From PALSA-243 sp963743705 (GTDB lineage: Bacteria > Acidobacteriota > Terriglobia > Bryobacterales > Bryobacteraceae): DNA of 64,000 nucleotides. The stretch's first letter is position 1; the number at the start of each line of letters is the position of its first letter. This document shows positions 1 through 8,266 of this stretch, one piece after another. The position numbers and the translations under genes are program-made. Location: contig CAVUQS010000001.1 in NCBI GenBank assembly GCA_963743705.1, positions 186,001 to 250,000 of the forward strand, read 5' to 3'. Under the pieces are notes generated by a model that was not told the DNA's origin, ran no database searches, and was given only the letters and a program-made list of their open reading frames with translations.

Positions 1-2707
1 CCATGTCGACGGTTCCATGGGGCGATTTATCTTCGATGTCATCTCGGATGGGGCGGTTCGAGCCCTTGATGAAGTTGCCGACGCGGCCATCGGGAAGACG
101 GATGCACTCATACGTTTTGTGCGTCAACTGCTGATCTTTGCGCAGGGCGGCCATGGCGGTGACGACTTTGAACGTGGAGCCAGGCGGATAGAGGCCGTAA
201 CGCGCGCGATCGAGATACGGATTCGATTCGGACTCGTTGGGCTGGTTGTTAGCGGGAAGCGGAAAGCTGACGGCGGCGAGGAGGTCGCCGGTGGCCGGAT
301 CCATCACGACGGCCGCGCCTTTGTCGCGGTTCGATTGCTGAAGCTGCTTGCGCAGAATCTCGGCGGTCCGGATCTCGAGGCGCGCATCGATGGTCATTTT
401 CACGTTGCGCTCACGATCGAGGATGCGGCGGACAGCGGGATTCTGCGGGTCGTAGCGATGGCGCAGGAGAGGCACCAACTCGCGGTAATCGTAGCGCAGG
501 ACGCGTTCGGTGGCGTGGGTCTTGGGATCTTTGATTTCGACGAGCGTGGGCCGGTCGTCATAGCCGCGCAGGCGACGGGCGGAATCGCGTTCGACGAAGG
601 AAGTGTTGCTGGCGGCCCAACGTGTGCGCGTACGAATATCGCCGAGCAGATCGAAAAGCAGGCCGCCGAAGGGATAATGGCGCGACTCGTTTTTGGGGCA
701 GGCACGATCGATATCGATGCCGAACTGCTGGTAATCGGCGCGATGTTTTTCGAGCTCGGACCAATCGCTGGTGGCGAGCGGGAGACCGTTGCGATCGTAG
801 ACGGAGCCCATGGGGATCTCGCGCATGACGAGTTGGAAGCGCGGGTTGTATTGGTAGCGGCGCTGGCCGTCCGCTTGGACGACGAGGGTGCCTTGGCCGA
901 CGATGGCGTCGGCGTGGAGGATTTGGACGTAGGCGGACTTGGCGAGAATCACCACGCCAGCAACCGCAATCACAGCGCCTAAGACATTCAGTGGCGCAGG
1001 CCTCCCGGCCTGCGCAGAGGTCTTACGTAAAGGTTGTGCGCAGGCCGGGAGGCCTGCGCCACTAACGCTACTGAGAGATAGCAGGATGCCGATTACAGCA
1101 AAGTTGGCCAGCATGGAAGTGCGGCCGTAGCTGAGAAACGGGGTAACCACGCCGGAGAGCGGGCTGACGCCGAGCGATCCACCGGCGATGAGCAAGATCT
1201 GGAACGCGGTGGCGGCGGCCAATCCTGCGGCGAGGAAAAACTCGTAGTCGGAGCGCGCACGGAGGGCGATGCGAAGGGCGCGATAGATGATTAGCGCGTA
1301 GAGCGCGAAGACCGCCGCGACTCCCAGGAAGCCCCATTCTTCGCCGAGCGCGGAAAGAATGAGATCTGTGTGCGCGGCGGGAACGATCGCGGGATCGCCG
1401 AGACCGATTCCCATGCCGGTTGGGCCGCCGGTGGCGAACGCCCAGAGCGAATGCGCCAGTTGATCACCGCCGTGAACCAGATTGTTCCATGGCGAAAGCC
1501 ACATGGAGACGCGCTCGCCCACGGTGTGCGGGACGCCGAGCAGGTATCCGGCGGCGAAACCGAAGCCAACCAGAGCGAGACCAATCACGGGGACGAAGGC
1601 GCTGCCGCGCGCGATGCCGTAGAGGGCGAGAAACAGGCACGCGAAGACGAGCGCCGGGCCCATGTCTTTTTGCAGGAAGAAAAACGCCAGCGAAAGCGCG
1701 ACGCAGAAAGCTACGGGCAATGTGAATTCGACCGGCGGAATATCGAAATGGCGCGTGAGGGCGGAAAGCGACGGGCGGGTTTCGCGGGCGTGGCGCAGCA
1801 CGTCCCAGCGATTGGCGAAATAACCGGCGAGGAAAAAGACGAGCAGCAGGCGGATGATTTCGACGGGTTGGAAGCCGAACAGATTCACCTTGGCGTCGCT
1901 GGTTCCGGGGCCGGAACCGAAAGCGATGAGCAGCACGGAGAGCGCGAAGCTTGCGATCAGCGGAACATAGCTGAGGCCACCAAAGAGGCGGCGGAAATCC
2001 AGCGTGGCCAGGATGGCAAGCACGATGCACCCGGCCACGACGCCCTGCGCGAAATCGGCGAAGAGGAGATTGTCGCGTAGCGGGTCGCGCAGGCTCACCA
2101 TGAGGATGAGACCGATGCCGCTCAATAGCAGCGTGGCGGGTAACAGGCTTTGATCGCCCGCGAAGCCTCGCACGCTGAGCCAGATATGCGCCAGGAGAAA
2201 TGCGGCGAAAAACAGGGCGCTCCAAAGCACGAACGTGCGGCGGAACTTATCGGGCGTGCGCACGGCGAAGAGCGGCTTCAACTGCCGGAACTGCTCGGCG
2301 GTGAGCAACTGGATCGAAGTGCGGCCGGCCATGCGGTCGCGCAACGATTTCATAGCGCGGGGCGCCAGCTCATCGGCATTGATGCGCAAACGCGCGAGGG
2401 CGCCGACGTTCGATAGCGATCCGGAAGCGTAGTAGATTTTTTGAGCGGCGAAATTGCGTAAAGCGGTGTCAGGAATGACGGGCGTCAGCGCCGGCAACAG
2501 GTCTTCGCGCGCCGAGAGCGCGTTGAGATTGAGCGGCGCGGGGGTAGCGTTGAGTGCGGGCTGACGCGATTGGTTGACCAGATAGAGGCCAAACGCGACG
2601 AACGCCGATGCAGCCAGAAGCCAGACGAACTCGTCGACGCGCCAGGCGCGAATGCCCGCGGACGCGACCGTGGCGCGTTCCGGGGCTCTGCTACGAGTGA
2701 CGGCCAT
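1..2707 (-). CDS. FtsW/RodA-type peptidoglycan polymerase fused to class B penicillin-binding protein (3' end outside window)
   Basis: The frame is open without a stop from the ATG at 2707 to the window edge (902 codons visible). Residues 1 to about 545 are a SEDS glycosyltransferase: one N-terminal membrane helix, a polar stretch of about 130 residues, then many helices with the conserved acid in QKDMG (346-350) and a late FLSYGRTSM motif. After a Pro/Ala-rich linker (about 549-573) a new membrane anchor (575-595) begins a class B PBP, with transpeptidase serine motif STFK at 844-847. The SxN and KTG motifs must lie beyond position 1. SEDS enzymes polymerise lipid II and their PBP partner crosslinks; here both are one polypeptide. 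The ATG follows the kinase stop directly (TAA at 2708-2710), so the gene is translationally tied to the kinase and phosphatase upstream. Whether it serves division or elongation cannot be told. Confidence 0.9.
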   Translation of the reverse strand, partial: MAVTRSRAPERATVASAGIRAWRVDEFVWLLAASAFVAFGLYLVNQSRQPALNATPAPLNLNALSAREDLLPALTPVIPDTALRNFAAQKIYYASGSLSNVGALARLRINADELAPRAMKSLRDRMAGRTSIQLLTAEQFRQLKPLFAVRTPDKFRRTFVLWSALFFAAFLLAHIWLSVRGFAGDQSLLPATLLLSGIGLILMVSLRDPLRDNLLFADFAQGVVAGCIVLAILATLDFRRLFGGLSYVPLIASFALSVLLIAFGSGPGTSDAKVNLFGFQPVEIIRLLLVFFLAGYFANRWDVLRHARETRPSLSALTRHFDIPPVEFTLPVAFCVALSLAFFFLQKDMGPALVFACLFLALYGIARGSAFVPVIGLALVGFGFAAGYLLGVPHTVGERVSMWLSPWNNLVHGGDQLAHSLWAFATGGPTGMGIGLGDPAIVPAAHTDLILSALGEEWGFLGVAAVFALYALIIYRALRIALRARSDYEFFLAAGLAAATAFQILLIAGGSLGVSPLSGVVTPFLSYGRTSMLANFAVIGILLSLSSVSGAGLPACAQPLRKTSAQAGRPAPLNVLGAVIAVAGVVILAKSAYVQILHADAIVGQGTLVVQADGQRRYQYNPRFQLVMREIPMGSVYDRNGLPLATSDWSELEKHRADYQQFGIDIDRACPKNESRHYPFGGLLFDLLGDIRTRTRWAASNTSFVERDSARRLRGYDDRPTLVEIKDPKTHATERVLRYDYRELVPLLRHRYDPQNPAVRRILDRERNVKMTIDARLEIRTAEILRKQLQQSNRDKGAAVVMDPATGDLLAAVSFPLPANNQPNESESNPYLDRARYGLYPPGSTFKVVTAMAALRKDQQLTHKTYECIRLPDGRVGNFIKGSNRPIRDDIEDKSPHGTVDM
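990..1063. repeat. Perfect palindromic repeat inside the FtsW-PBP linker
   Basis: Two 27-base arms (990-1016 and 1037-1063) are exact reverse complements around a 20-base loop (1017-1036). Each arm is itself nearly palindromic (GCGCAGGCC, four bases, GGCCTGCGC). Related copies lie at 31706-31790 and, as a half copy, at 48072-48117; all share the arm sequence and a GTAAA-containing loop. Here the repeat is read through in frame and gives the linker residues GAGLPACAQPL...AQAGRPAP of the fused cell-wall enzyme. It behaves like a REP/BIME-type or miniature element. Confidence 0.9.
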
Positions 2708-4564
2708 TTATTGGATTTCCTGCAAACGGGCGGTGACCCCATTGAGGCTTATCTGGACGCGCTTGATATTCGTTCCGGCATTGCCGTAGGGCGCGATGGC
2801 TTGGTAGAGATCGATGGCATGAGTGTAATCGTTGGCGGCGCGCGAAAGCTGATCTTTTTCCTGAGGAAGCCCGCGGACATTGACCGAATCTTTATAGAGG
2901 CGGTCGGCGCGGTCGCGGTAGCCATCGGCGAGTTCAGCGCGCTCGCGGTTGCCGAGTTGGTATCCATGGCGGGCGGCCTGTTGCAGCGCGGCGTCGGCCT
3001 TGTCGACGTCTTTGAGGCCGTAGATATCGAGGAGAGCGAGGCCGAGTTGCGGGTCGGGCGAATTGGGCAGCAGCTTTTGGGCTTCGGCGAACTTTTCAGC
3101 AGCGGTGCTGAGCTGTTGCGGATCGCGATGGCGCTGGCCCTCCAGGCGCGCGATCTGGCCTTCGCACAATCGGAGATAGCCGCGCGCGGTTTCGTTATCG
3201 GGATCGACGGAAAGCGCGTGCGTGAGCAGAGTTTGCGCGTGCTGCCAATCTTTTTCGTAAAGGGCTTGCGTGTCGTTGCGATAGCGGGCGACCACGAGAG
3301 CGGCAGCGTCGACGAATTTGCGGCTTACGGCGCTGCGGGCGCTGGAAAGCGCCCAGGACGATGGATCGGACTTGGCGAGATCGTTCCATTTGTTCCAAAT
3401 CTGATCGGAATCGGCGAGCTGCTCAGACTTGATGTCGCGCTCGAGTTGCCGCGCGTGAGAGCGGAGATCGAAGAAGGAATAGATCGACCAGGAGCCGTAG
3501 ACAACGGAGGCCAGAGCGAGCACGGCCACGACGCGCGCGAAGATGGCGAAGGTACTGCGGCGCCGCTTGGTATGCAGGGCGGGTGCGGGCTCGCGTGGAG
3601 TGGTGGTGCGGCGAGTCTCGTCGTCGGGTTCCGAGGCGGGTTGCCCAAAGCGGATGCCGGCGCTCGTTGCCGTGCGGCGCGTGGCGTCCGTATCGGGGTC
3701 GGCATCGATGGGGCCGCCGGTGCGAAACAGAATCAGCTCATTGGCAAATTCGCGCGCGGTGTGATACCGCACGGCAGGATCGTTGGCCAGCGCTTTCATG
3801 AGAATGCGGCGCAATGGCTCAGGGCACGGATCGGGCGCGGGCGGAGGAGGAATGCGGCTGCGGATCATGCGCTCCAGACGCTCGGTGCTTTCGGCCTGAT
3901 AGGGCTGAAGGCCGGTGACCATCTCGTAGAGCATGACGGCGAGCGACCATAGATCGGACTGAGCGTTGACCTCGCCGGAATCAAGGCGCTCGGGCGAGGC
4001 GTAGGGTACACTGCCGAATTCGTTGCGGGTGAGACGGCGCGAAAGCGAAAGCGCCTTGGCGATACCGAAATCGATGACGCGCGTATTGCCGCGCGCGTCG
4101 ATCCGAATATTCTTGGGCTTGATGTCGCCGTGCACGATGCCCTGGAAGTGACGGCCTTCGGCGGTGGTTTCGAGATTATGCGCGTGATCGAGCGTTTCGG
4201 CAACGGCGATGGCGACGTCTGTGGCAAATTCGATGGCGAGCGGGCCGCGGCGCGTCAGCTCGGCAAGGTCCTGGCCATCGACGTATTCCATGGCGACGTA
4301 GAAGAAACCTTCGAGGTCGCCCCATTCGTAGACGCGTACCACCCGCGGATCGACGGCGGCAAGCTGCTCCTGCAGCCCGGCGCCGCGGCGTTCGGCTTCG
4401 ATGGCGTCGTGCGTGTCGGAATCGGCAAGGTGTTCGATCAGTTTGAGCGCGACCTCGCGATTCGCTTCGACATTGTTTGCGAGGTACACGTCGGCCATTC
4501 CGCCGCGGCCGAGCTTGCGCACGATTTCGTATTTACCGAGCTTGCGGCTGGCGCTGAGAATCAC
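2708..4564 (-). CDS. Transmembrane Ser/Thr protein kinase with TPR-like outer domain
   Basis: PknB-type kinase of 618 residues. The cytoplasmic domain (about 10-280) has the Gly-rich loop GRGGMADVY (19-27), ATP lysine K41, catalytic loop HGDIKPKN (145-152) and DFG (165-167). The arginine of the usual HRD is Gly, so it is a non-RD kinase. A Thr/Arg/Pro-rich juxtamembrane stretch precedes one membrane helix (about 335-360). The remaining 250 residues look like alpha-solenoid/TPR repeats, placing a protein-binding sensor outside the membrane instead of the PASTA repeats of actinobacterial PknB. The start is GTG, overlapping the phosphatase stop (GTGA), with an ideal Shine-Dalgarno (AAAGGAGG) eleven bases upstream. 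Its neighbours suggest that it controls cell-wall synthesis together with the PP2C phosphatase. Confidence 0.95.
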   Translation of the reverse strand: MILSASRKLGKYEIVRKLGRGGMADVYLANNVEANREVALKLIEHLADSDTHDAIEAERRGAGLQEQLAAVDPRVVRVYEWGDLEGFFYVAMEYVDGQDLAELTRRGPLAIEFATDVAIAVAETLDHAHNLETTAEGRHFQGIVHGDIKPKNIRIDARGNTRVIDFGIAKALSLSRRLTRNEFGSVPYASPERLDSGEVNAQSDLWSLAVMLYEMVTGLQPYQAESTERLERMIRSRIPPPPAPDPCPEPLRRILMKALANDPAVRYHTAREFANELILFRTGGPIDADPDTDATRRTATSAGIRFGQPASEPDDETRRTTTPREPAPALHTKRRRSTFAIFARVVAVLALASVVYGSWSIYSFFDLRSHARQLERDIKSEQLADSDQIWNKWNDLAKSDPSSWALSSARSAVSRKFVDAAALVVARYRNDTQALYEKDWQHAQTLLTHALSVDPDNETARGYLRLCEGQIARLEGQRHRDPQQLSTAAEKFAEAQKLLPNSPDPQLGLALLDIYGLKDVDKADAALQQAARHGYQLGNRERAELADGYRDRADRLYKDSVNVRGLPQEKDQLSRAANDYTHAIDLYQAIAPYGNAGTNIKRVQISLNGVTARLQEIQ

Positions 4565-6087
4565 TGCTCGCGGCCTCCTTTAGCGGGCGCGATCCGGCGG
4601 ACGGGGGGCTTCTGATCGAGCAGGAAGTTGTGCTCGCGGATGGTGGCGAGCAGATTGGGCGGCAAATCGAGCGGAGACTTCTCGAATACGTTGCCGGCGA
4701 GTTCGGGCGTAGCGCCATCGCGCAGAATGATCGCGGTTTTGTTGCGCTGGAACGAATTGTGAGAGAGGAGCGGAGTTACGGCGCCTTCGATGGCCATGCC
4801 GGCCTGCGTGCAATCGCGGATGGAGTTGCCTTCCAGTTCGGGCGTGCGCGGTCCGCGAATCTGGATGCCAACGGCGGGGCCTTGAATTTCAACGTTCACA
4901 ATTTCGACGGCGGAATTTTCGAGCAGGATGCCGACGTCGAGGGGATTCTGCGCATCCGCGGCGATCAGGAAACCAGTAAAGCGGGCGCTTTGAACGCCGG
5001 TCGCGGCGACCGCCGTGTTGTTGAGCGGGGACGCGATCAGGCGAGCCTCGCGCGCCAGACGGCTGCGCAACGTGACGCCGCTCTTCAACACCACGCGCTC
5101 GCGGTATTCGCCGGGGAGAACTTCGACCGTATCACCGTTGCGGGCGGCGTCGAGAGCGGCAGCGATGGTAGGATACTGCGCGCCTGCGCCGGCGGCGATG
5201 GTGCGGGGTTCGATGACAACCGGCGGCTTTGGCTGGAATACTTCGTACAGCAACACGCCAGCTATCGCCAAATTGAAGAGGGTTGCGGCAATGGCGAACG
5301 CTCTCTTCGATTTTGGTTTGGCGGGCTGCGTGGCGGGTGCGGTGAAACGTTCGCCTTCCACGATTACGACCGTCACGTTATCCTTGCCGCCCGCACGATT
5401 GGCGGCATCCACGAGCTCGCGCGCGGCGGCATCGGGATCGCCCGCGTGGCGTTCGACGGAACGCTGGATCTCGGAGGCTGGGACCTGGTCGCTCAATCCA
5501 TCACTGCAGAGTAGCAGCGCGCTTTCGGCATCGAAAGGGAGACGTTCGATGTCGATGAAGTTGGGATCGTCGGGCGCGTGGTTTTCGGAGCCGACGTCGC
5601 GGAAAACCTCGTTGCGGCGCGGATGGCGCATGGCCTCCGCTTCGCCGATTTCGCCGGCGTCTTCGCGCTCGCCGATGGGGGAATGGTCGCGGGTGACTTT
5701 GCGAATTTCACCACGGCGGATGAGATAGAGGCGCGAATCGCCAACGTGACCGATGTGGGCTATGCCGTTTTCGATGAGTGCGAGAGTGAGTACGCAGGCC
5801 ATGCCCTGCCATGCGGGATTCGATCGCGCGGCAGCGAAGATTTCGTTGTTGGCGAGCGTGACGGCTTCGCGGATGCGGGTTTCGGCCGCGCCGGTCTGGC
5901 GTTCAAGACGCGCACGGATACGTTCGATGGCGATGGCCGCAGCCTTCTCCCCGGCGGCATGTCCGCCGATACCATCAACGATGACGAAAATACCGCGGTC
6001 GGGGTCGGCGTGGAAGGCGTCTTCGTTGTTGCCGCGGACGCGTCCGGGGTCGGTACGGGCCGAGGACTTGAGGGTGGTCATGACCAT
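4561..6087 (-). CDS. PP2C-type protein phosphatase with membrane helix and beta-helix tail
   Basis: Stp1/PstP-like Mn-dependent phosphatase. The catalytic domain (first 240 residues) shows RGNNEDA, VDGIGGH, HIGHVGDSRLY, CSDGLSDQV and GGKDNVTVV, so the metal-binding aspartates are present. One membrane helix follows (around residue 280). Then come about 190 residues starting with a YPTIAAALDAARNGDTVEVLPG motif and short Val/Ile-rich, Asn-containing repeats, typical of right-handed parallel beta-helix (pectate-lyase-like) folds, presumably outside the membrane. The start is uncertain: ATG at 6087 or 6081, or TTG at 6120; none has a strong ribosome site. It is first in the operon with the kinase and the fused wall enzyme and would reverse the kinase's phosphorylations. 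A PP2C with an extracytoplasmic beta-helix is unusual. Confidence 0.93.
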   Translation of the reverse strand: MVMTTLKSSARTDPGRVRGNNEDAFHADPDRGIFVIVDGIGGHAAGEKAAAIAIERIRARLERQTGAAETRIREAVTLANNEIFAAARSNPAWQGMACVLTLALIENGIAHIGHVGDSRLYLIRRGEIRKVTRDHSPIGEREDAGEIGEAEAMRHPRRNEVFRDVGSENHAPDDPNFIDIERLPFDAESALLLCSDGLSDQVPASEIQRSVERHAGDPDAAARELVDAANRAGGKDNVTVVIVEGERFTAPATQPAKPKSKRAFAIAATLFNLAIAGVLLYEVFQPKPPVVIEPRTIAAGAGAQYPTIAAALDAARNGDTVEVLPGEYRERVVLKSGVTLRSRLAREARLIASPLNNTAVAATGVQSARFTGFLIAADAQNPLDVGILLENSAVEIVNVEIQGPAVGIQIRGPRTPELEGNSIRDCTQAGMAIEGAVTPLLSHNSFQRNKTAIILRDGATPELAGNVFEKSPLDLPPNLLATIREHNFLLDQKPPVRRIAPAKGGREQ

Positions 6088-6300
6088 GCGGGCGCGCCTG
6101 GATCTAAAGAGAGGACGCAAGCGGGAGGTGTTTGGTTCGAGGGAATGATAGCGATGGCGCGCAAGGCCAAAGGTTTTTTGTGAAAAAACAAGCCGGTTTC
6201 ATGGTAGCAGAAGGGATTGGAATTAGCGGCGTGTCCAGAGGGCAAATGACTGAAAAGAAGCGGGCTACCTGCGGGGAATCGGGACGGAGGCAGGTGAGAA

Positions 6301-7426
6301 ATGGGTAGAAGAAATGGTGTGGTGGTGGGGCGCCGGAGGCGAAAGATTCCTAAGCCGATTAAATCACTTAAACATCCCGCCAAGAGGCCGAACCGGGCGC
6401 TGAAGCCGGTGCGCGATCCGTATGGCGAGTTGCTCGGGAGCGTCGTCGAACTGATCGAGCAATCCCGGCTCGGCGCGGTGCGATCGGTGAATGTATTGCT
6501 GACGTCCACTTATTGGCTGGTAGGCCAACGGATCGTCGAACATGAACAGTCTGGAGAAGAGCGCGCCGCGTATGGAGAAGAGTTGATTGAGCGGCTGGCT
6601 CAGGATCTGACCGCAAGACTTGGCCGCGGCTTTTCGGAACGCAACATTCGGCAGATGCGGTTGTTTTATCTGAGCTGGCCAATTCGGCAGACAGTGTCTG
6701 CCAAATTTGGATCGCGGCCTCAATTTCCGTTGCAGTGGTCTCATTATGTGCGGCTGCTTTCGGTCAACGATCAGAAGGCCCGAAGTTACTATGAAGGGGA
6801 GGCGTTGATTGGCGGCTGGTCGGCCAGGCAGTTGGATCGGCAGATCGCTACGCTTGCCTACCATAGAACTCGCGGCGCAAGATCATTAGCGACGAAAGAT
6901 GAGGCGTCATCGGCCCGATGCGCAGGTGAGAGATCCGTTTGTTCTGGAGTTTCTGAATTTGAAGGATGAGTATTCGGAGACGGATCTGGAAGACGCGCTC
7001 GTGCAGAGCCTCGAACAATTTTTGTTAGAGCTCGGCAACGATTTTGCGTTTGTCGCGCGACAGAAACGCCTGCGCGTGGGAACGGAATGGTACAGGGTCG
7101 ATTTGGTTTTCTTCCATCGCCGGCTGCAGCACTTGATCATCGTGGACTTGAAGCTCGGCAAATTCACGCACGCCGATGCCGGACAGATGAATCTGTATTT
7201 GAACTACGCACGCGAGCATTGGACGCAGCCGCATGAGAATCCGCCGGTGGGGTTGATATTGTGTTCGGAAAAGGATTCTACTGTTGCGCATTATGCGTTG
7301 GGCAACCTGCAGAACCAAGTGCTGGCGCACGAATACCGTCTGAGCCTGCCTAATGAAAAGGAAATCGCCGCGCGGCTCAATGCGGCGCGGCGCGCGTTGC
7401 CCATGCACGACGCCAAGAAGAAATGA
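6301..7426 (+). pseudogene. YhcG/DUF1016-type PDDEXK nuclease, disrupted
   Basis: The first frame (6301 to about 6865) encodes a basic tail then the DUF1016 N-terminal domain (DPYGELLGSVVELIEQSR; FSERNIRQMRLFYLSWP; WSHYVRLLSV; GGWSARQLDRQIATL). The second frame (from about 6869; in-frame ATG at 6899) encodes the C-terminal PDDEXK nuclease-like domain (DPFVLEFLNL; YRVDLVFFHRRLQHLIIVDLKLGKF, giving the D and D-x-K pattern; ILCSEKD). The family is normally one chain of about 340-370 residues. Here the frame changes between about 6858 and 6869, and the second frame has a TAG at 6887, so the full protein cannot be made by simple translation. The two halves might be expressed separately, but a broken gene is more likely. 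A 26-bp palindromic repeat sits inside the first half and again just after the stop. Confidence 0.8.
6682..6707. repeat. Palindromic repeat copy 1, inside the yhcG-like gene
   Basis: Core GGCAGACAGTGTCTGCC (8-base arms, one central base) within a 26-base sequence identical to 7435-7460. It is translated in frame as IRQTVSAKF between the FYLSWP and FPLQWSHY motifs of the nuclease N-terminal domain. Confidence 0.85.
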
Positions 7427-7434
7427 GGTTGGAG

Positions 7435-7460
7435 ATTCGGCAGACAGTGTCTGCCAAATT
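7435..7460. repeat. Palindromic repeat copy 2, just after the yhcG-like gene
   Basis: The same 26 bases as 6682-6707, nine bases after the TGA of the nuclease gene. It could fold as an RNA hairpin, but no T-run follows, so it is better seen as a repeat than as a terminator. Confidence 0.85.
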
Positions 7461-8266
7461 GAGGGCGTTGCAGAAGGGGGCCGAAAAAAGGAAATGGTTC
7501 CAAGTGACCCGATTTCCAGCCTTGCTCGCCGCGGGCATGCAACCGCACCGAACATTGCGTTCCGGAGCGCCGGACGCCACCGCTGGTTCGCTCCACGAAT
7601 GCCGGTTTTCCCGGCCTCCGCTTCAACGCGTTCCAACGCGCCGCAGCTTTCTTTCTCCGTAACGGAACCGTTCGCTCGAAACGGCCTTTCCCTCGCCCGC
7701 AACGGCCTCCGTTTTCACGGATTCCATTCCGGGGTCAATGGTCCCGGCCTGCTCCTTCGCTCTAACGCCAACCAGTTCTGGCACCCGTTCGGCCTTTCCG
7801 CTCCACCGCCAGCACCGGTTAGCCCCGATTCCAGCAGCTTCCTCGCTTCAGACCCGTTGCGCTTTCCCCGGCCAACTCATCCGGCTGCTCTCTCCGTCTC
7901 CACTCCCCTTCGGGAACTTTCCTTCCCTCTGGATCAAAGCGTTCAACGGGCGTCGCCGCCGTCCGGTCCGCCTTCCGATTCCGCCCGATCTCCGCTCGCT
8001 CCCCGCCGCCCCATCTATCACTAGTTTGGGCTTCGGATCATCGTCCGCGGTCCGCTACGCTACCGGAGACTCGCTGTTCCTCAAACCTCTTGGAACCTCA
8101 TTCAATATGCTCCCGAACCCTTTCGCGGTCAACGGATTTTTGTTTGTTATCGCTCATTTTTCAACAGCTTCTTTTTGGCTTATTTCGAATAAGTTACAAC
8201 GCTAATCCAGTGTATTCGCTGTGGATAAATCATGTATTTCGCATCTTGTTTTGAGAGAATGGCCAA
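7461..8266. other. Long region without a convincing gene; pyrimidine-rich on the plus strand
   Basis: No reading frame here has recognisable motifs. Open plus-strand frames up to 223 residues are Ser/Pro/Arg-rich and lack a ribosome site, so they are not called genes. From about 7600 to 8030 the plus strand is strongly C/T-rich (39 of 60 bases at 7801-7860, 44 of 60 at 7861-7920), unlike the neighbouring genes. Small inverted repeats occur: CCATT/AATGG (7724-7728/7737-7741), AACGG/CCGTT (7701-7705/7709-7713) and ACGG/CCGT near 7662-7671. From 8100 to 8266 it becomes A/T-rich, with a lone DnaA-box match at 8220-8228. It could be a decayed gene or repeat, or a purine-rich RNA read from the minus strand. 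Confidence 0.5.

Noticed and set aside
17..982. Long plus-strand open frame (321 residues) at the left edge
   Set aside because: It is antisense to the PBP part of the fused wall enzyme, whose motifs (STFK and others) are certain; high GC makes long shadow frames common here.
2570..3952. Plus-strand frame of 460 residues
   Set aside because: It lies opposite the kinase gene, has no motif or ribosome site, and reads as the complement of kinase codons.
7435..7460. Palindrome after yhcG as a terminator
   Set aside because: There is no T-run and an identical copy lies inside the coding part, so it is a repeat.
7353..8205. Open plus-strand frames of 223 and 155 residues
   Set aside because: They have no start signal and no domain, and their composition follows the pyrimidine excess of the region.
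8220..8228. Perfect DnaA box TGTGGATAA
   Set aside because: It is single, 37 kb from dnaA, and without a cluster or gene context; one match in 64 kb is expected by chance.
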